The translations under genes and the position numbers were made by a program. The notes beneath the pieces are model-generated. The model was not told the origin of the DNA, made no database searches, and worked only from the letters and a program-made list of their open reading frames with translations. This document shows positions 7,144-8,930 of a stretch of 8,930 bases of DNA, piece after piece; position 1 is the stretch's first letter; each line of letters begins with the position of its first letter. The DNA comes from Chitinophagaceae bacterium UBA1946 (lineage in GTDB: Bacteria > Bacteroidota > Bacteroidia > Chitinophagales > Chitinophagaceae), in NCBI GenBank assembly GCA_002336815.1, contig DDEU01000078.1, positions 99,708 through 108,637 of the forward strand, read 5' to 3'.

Positions 7144-7995
7144 TTATTTCTTCAAAATTTTAATTTCTACCCTGCGGTTGTTTTTTCTTTCCTCCTCTGT
7201 TTTTTCAGGGTATGGTGTTAACGGTTGCTGGTGACCAAAACCTTTGTACTTCAGCCTTGCAGATGCAATGCCGTTTTTCGAAAGATACAGGCAGATCTCC
7301 CTTGCCCTGTTCTCTGATAAATTCACCGTTCGGGTGCCGATGTCAAATCCATCTGCATCGCCTTCCTGGCAACAGATATGACCTTCTACGGCGATCTCAA
7401 GCGATGGATTCTTCTTCATCACTTCGGCAAGTTCCAGCAGCACGGGGAATGATTCGGGAATGATCACATGCGTGCCGCCATAAAAATTCATGTTCTTCAA
7501 AACGATGTTGGTGCCGGCTTTTGTCTGCGTATCAGCGATCGCCTGTTCCAGGCTTTTCCCGGTGATGGCAACAGATTTTTCAATGGTGCTGTCAGCTGCC
7601 ACATCTTCTTCTCCCTCCACCAAAATTTCTACCCGGCGGTTGAGGTACATTTCTGTTTCGCCATGGTTGCGGTTAAGCGGACGGCGTTTTCCAAAGCCCT
7701 TTTCTTCAACAATATCTGTTGCAATAAATCCTTTACTCACCAGGTAATTTTTTACAGCATGGGTTCTTTTTAAAGAAAGGGCATCATTATATTCATAGCC
7801 TGCCATGATATCTGTATGGCCGTACAATTTCACCTTGATGTTTTTGCCATGGGCGTTGATAAAGCTGTCAAGGCTTGCAGTGGCATCTGCAGTTAAATTG
7901 AATTTGTCCAGGTCGAAGTGAACAGCAAATGATCTTGTTTGTGCATTACTAACTGTTACGAACAGTAGCAAAAGAGGCAGCATTAATTTTTTCAT
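7144..7995 (-). CDS. Exported protein with two tandem OmpA-like peptidoglycan-binding domains
   Basis: Periplasmic or outer-membrane-associated protein of 283 residues, probably holding peptidoglycan. I place the start at the ATG 7995-7993, because it directly precedes a clean signal peptide (MKKLMLPLLLLFVTVSNA|Q); an in-frame ATG 39 bases upstream would add 13 residues that spoil it. No lipobox cysteine is present. The first OmpA-like domain (about 23-126) has FDLDKFNLT, GHTD (59-62) and LSLKRTHAV. Asp62 and Arg77 are 15 residues apart, as in the diaminopimelate-binding pair of this family. It ends NRRVEILV. A short linker (127-160) is followed by a second domain (about 163-281) with VEGHICCQEGD (203-213), LSENRAREI (226-234) and NRRVEIKIL. 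In the second copy the GHTD position is GHIC, followed by another Cys and about seven extra residues. There is no beta-barrel domain. Family assignment is firm; ligand binding by the second copy is uncertain. Confidence 0.9.
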   Translation of the reverse strand: MKKLMLPLLLLFVTVSNAQTRSFAVHFDLDKFNLTADATASLDSFINAHGKNIKVKLYGHTDIMAGYEYNDALSLKRTHAVKNYLVSKGFIATDIVEEKGFGKRRPLNRNHGETEMYLNRRVEILVEGEEDVAADSTIEKSVAITGKSLEQAIADTQTKAGTNIVLKNMNFYGGTHVIIPESFPVLLELAEVMKKNPSLEIAVEGHICCQEGDADGFDIGTRTVNLSENRAREICLYLSKNGIASARLKYKGFGHQQPLTPYPEKTEEERKNNRRVEIKILKK

Positions 7996-8052
7996 ACATG
8001 TTTGTTTAATGTATAAACTGCAGGGCAGAATCAAAAGGTTGGGTAAGGTACT

Positions 8053-8081
8053 GAAATGTATACAGTAACCTTGTTAGCAAT
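8053..8081 (-). promoter_or_regulatory. Candidate promoter of the OmpA-like gene
   Basis: On the minus strand ATTG (8081-8078), 17 intervening bases and TACATTTC (8060-8053) resemble the Bacteroidota arrangement TTG-N17-23-TAnnTTTG, with one mismatch in the -7 box. Transcription would start near 8046, giving a leader of about 50 bases ahead of the ATG at 7995. The spacing supports it, but both elements are short. Confidence 0.35.
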
Positions 8082-8299
8082 AGTTTAAAACGCAACGCCT
8101 GGAAGTGGCAGGAAAAAGAGTTCGAACCTGGAGATGATCATTCAATGCGTTAGACTCATGCAGGATTTGTTTTATATCTATTGCTACGCCCTGTCATAGC
8201 GGGTTGTCTTCTCCCTTTATTTGACAAATGAGCTTATCAGCGCCTGCCAGGCTCCCGTTTGTCCCAAAAATGAATCCCTGATAATTCCTCCGCAGGCCT

Positions 8300-8307
8300 T
8301 ATCTTTG
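8300..8307 (+). promoter_or_regulatory. Candidate -7 box (TATCTTTG) of the ABC-F gene promoter
   Basis: TATCTTTG is an exact match to TAnnTTTG and lies 16 bases before the ABC-F start codon at 8324. The -33 position is weak: CTG at 8278-8280, 19 bases upstream, is the nearest to the consensus TTG. A start site around 8312-8314 would leave a leader of only about ten bases, ending in A-rich sequence (TTTAAAAATT) before the ATG. Confidence 0.55.
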
Positions 8308-8323
8308 CGCCCGTTTAAAAATT

Positions 8324-8930
8324 ATGATAAGTGTAAATAATGTTACCCTCGCCTTTGGCAAAAGGGTACTCTTCGACGAAGTAAATATCAACTTTACAAA
8401 AGGAAATTGCTATGGCGTCATCGGTGCCAACGGTGCCGGTAAGTCTACCTTTTTAAAGATACTCAGTGGCGAAATTGAACCCAACAAGGGAACCGTTTCT
8501 ATCAGTCCTGGTGAGCGTTTGGCTACCCTGAACCAGAACCACTTTGCATTTGACGACGTAAGCGTACTGCACACCGTAATGATGGGCCACAGTAAAATGT
8601 GGAAACTCATGCAGGAAAAAGATGCCATCTACATGAAGGAAGATTTTACCGAAGCTGACGGTATCAAGGCGGGTGAAATGGAACATGATTTTGGCGAAAT
8701 GGGTGGTTATACTGCAGAAAGCGATGCGGCACAGTTGCTGAATGAGCTGGGTGTTAAAGAAGAAATGCACCAGCAACTGATGAAAGACATTGCAGCCAAT
8801 ATAAAAGTAAGGGTGCTGTTGGCACAGGCATTATTCGGCAGCCCGGATATCCTGCTGCTGGATGAACCTACCAATAACCTGGATGTGGAAACCATTAGCT
8901 GGCTCGAAAACTTTTTGGCCGATTATGAAA
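8324..8930 (+). CDS. ABC-F family ATPase, YbiT-like, first ~202 residues, truncated by the window edge
   Basis: Soluble ABC-F protein (two ATPase domains, no membrane domain). Relatives act on ribosomes, as translation factors or in antibiotic protection. The visible part is the first ATPase domain. Walker A GANGAGKS is at residues 34-41, the Q-loop glutamine at 71 (LNQNH), Walker B with the catalytic glutamate in LLLDEPTNNLD (Asp180, Glu181), and a helical insertion rich in Glu, Met and Lys lies around 85-125. The opening MISVNNVTLAFGKRVLFDEVN and the helical insertion resemble YbiT rather than EttA or Uup. The ABC signature before Walker B is DIAANIKVRVLLAQAL (from residue 155), without LSGGE; a degenerate first signature is also known to me in E. 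coli YbiT (SEVAPGWKLRVLLAQAL). The second ATPase domain and the P-site-interaction linker are off-window. The start is the first ATG after the promoter-like box; the A-rich leader lacks a Shine-Dalgarno motif. Confidence 0.92.
   Translation, partial: MISVNNVTLAFGKRVLFDEVNINFTKGNCYGVIGANGAGKSTFLKILSGEIEPNKGTVSISPGERLATLNQNHFAFDDVSVLHTVMMGHSKMWKLMQEKDAIYMKEDFTEADGIKAGEMEHDFGEMGGYTAESDAAQLLNELGVKEEMHQQLMKDIAANIKVRVLLAQALFGSPDILLLDEPTNNLDVETISWLENFLADYE

Noticed and set aside
7468..7773. 101-residue plus-strand open frame opposite the OmpA-like gene
   Set aside because: It mirrors the OmpA-like coding frame; the minus-strand frame has both conserved domains.
8116..8132. GAGTTCGAACCTGG resembling a tRNA T-loop (GGTTCGAA)
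   Set aside because: The flanks do not form a five-pair T-stem on either strand, and no D-arm, anticodon arm or acceptor stem can be found upstream. Most likely chance, though a decayed tRNA fragment cannot be excluded.
8219..8229. ATTTGACAAAT palindrome in the OmpA-like/ABC-F intergenic region
   Set aside because: A single short A/T-rich palindrome with no second copy nearby and no position relative to a convincing promoter; too weak to call an operator.
1..8930. CRISPR array, prophage, toxin-antitoxin or multigene defence system
   Set aside because: No regularly spaced repeats, integrase, transposase gene or paired small genes were seen; the genes alternate in strand and are not organised as an operon.

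Overview
The window looks like a chromosomal segment of a Bacteroidota bacterium, most likely from the Chitinophagaceae/Sphingobacteriia side of the phylum. Four things point there: a secreted protease ending in a type IX secretion (T9SS) sorting domain, a DUF4139 protein carrying a SusC-plug-like stretch, start codons preceded by A-rich sequence rather than Shine-Dalgarno motifs, and TAnnTTTG-type -7 promoter boxes. The family-level placement is inference; no ribosomal RNA or other marker is present.

Layout, left to right. (1) 1-1175, minus: 5' two thirds of argS (arginyl-tRNA synthetase), running off the left edge. (2) 1176-1396: divergent intergenic region. (3) 1397-4543, plus: a 1048-residue multidomain M43-type zinc metalloprotease with a signal peptide, pro-region, catalytic domain, Calx-beta-like domain, adhesin/jelly-roll-like domain, FnIII-like domain and T9SS type A sorting domain. 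(4) 4562-4706: a 145-base, almost fully self-complementary element that folds as a three-way junction, lying between two convergent genes. (5) 4721-6424, minus: DUF4140/DUF4139 ('MuiA-like') exported protein. (6) 6533-7063, plus: RimJ/RimL-type GNAT acetyltransferase. (7) 7101-7135: hairpin that probably terminates both convergent neighbours. (8) 7144-7995, minus: exported protein with two OmpA-like peptidoglycan-binding domains in tandem. (9) 8035-8323: divergent intergenic region with promoter-like boxes for both sides. (10) 8324-8930, plus: start of an ABC-F ATPase of the YbiT type, running off the right edge.

Neighbouring genes alternate in strand all the way across (-,+,-,+,-,+). There is therefore no operon inside the window and no evidence of a multigene system. 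The genes are a mix of housekeeping functions (argS, ABC-F) and cell-surface or secreted functions (protease, DUF4139 protein, OmpA-like protein). The feature least explained by gene content is the cloverleaf repeat at 4562-4706. The most unusual protein feature is the SusC-plug-like insertion inside the DUF4139 protein.
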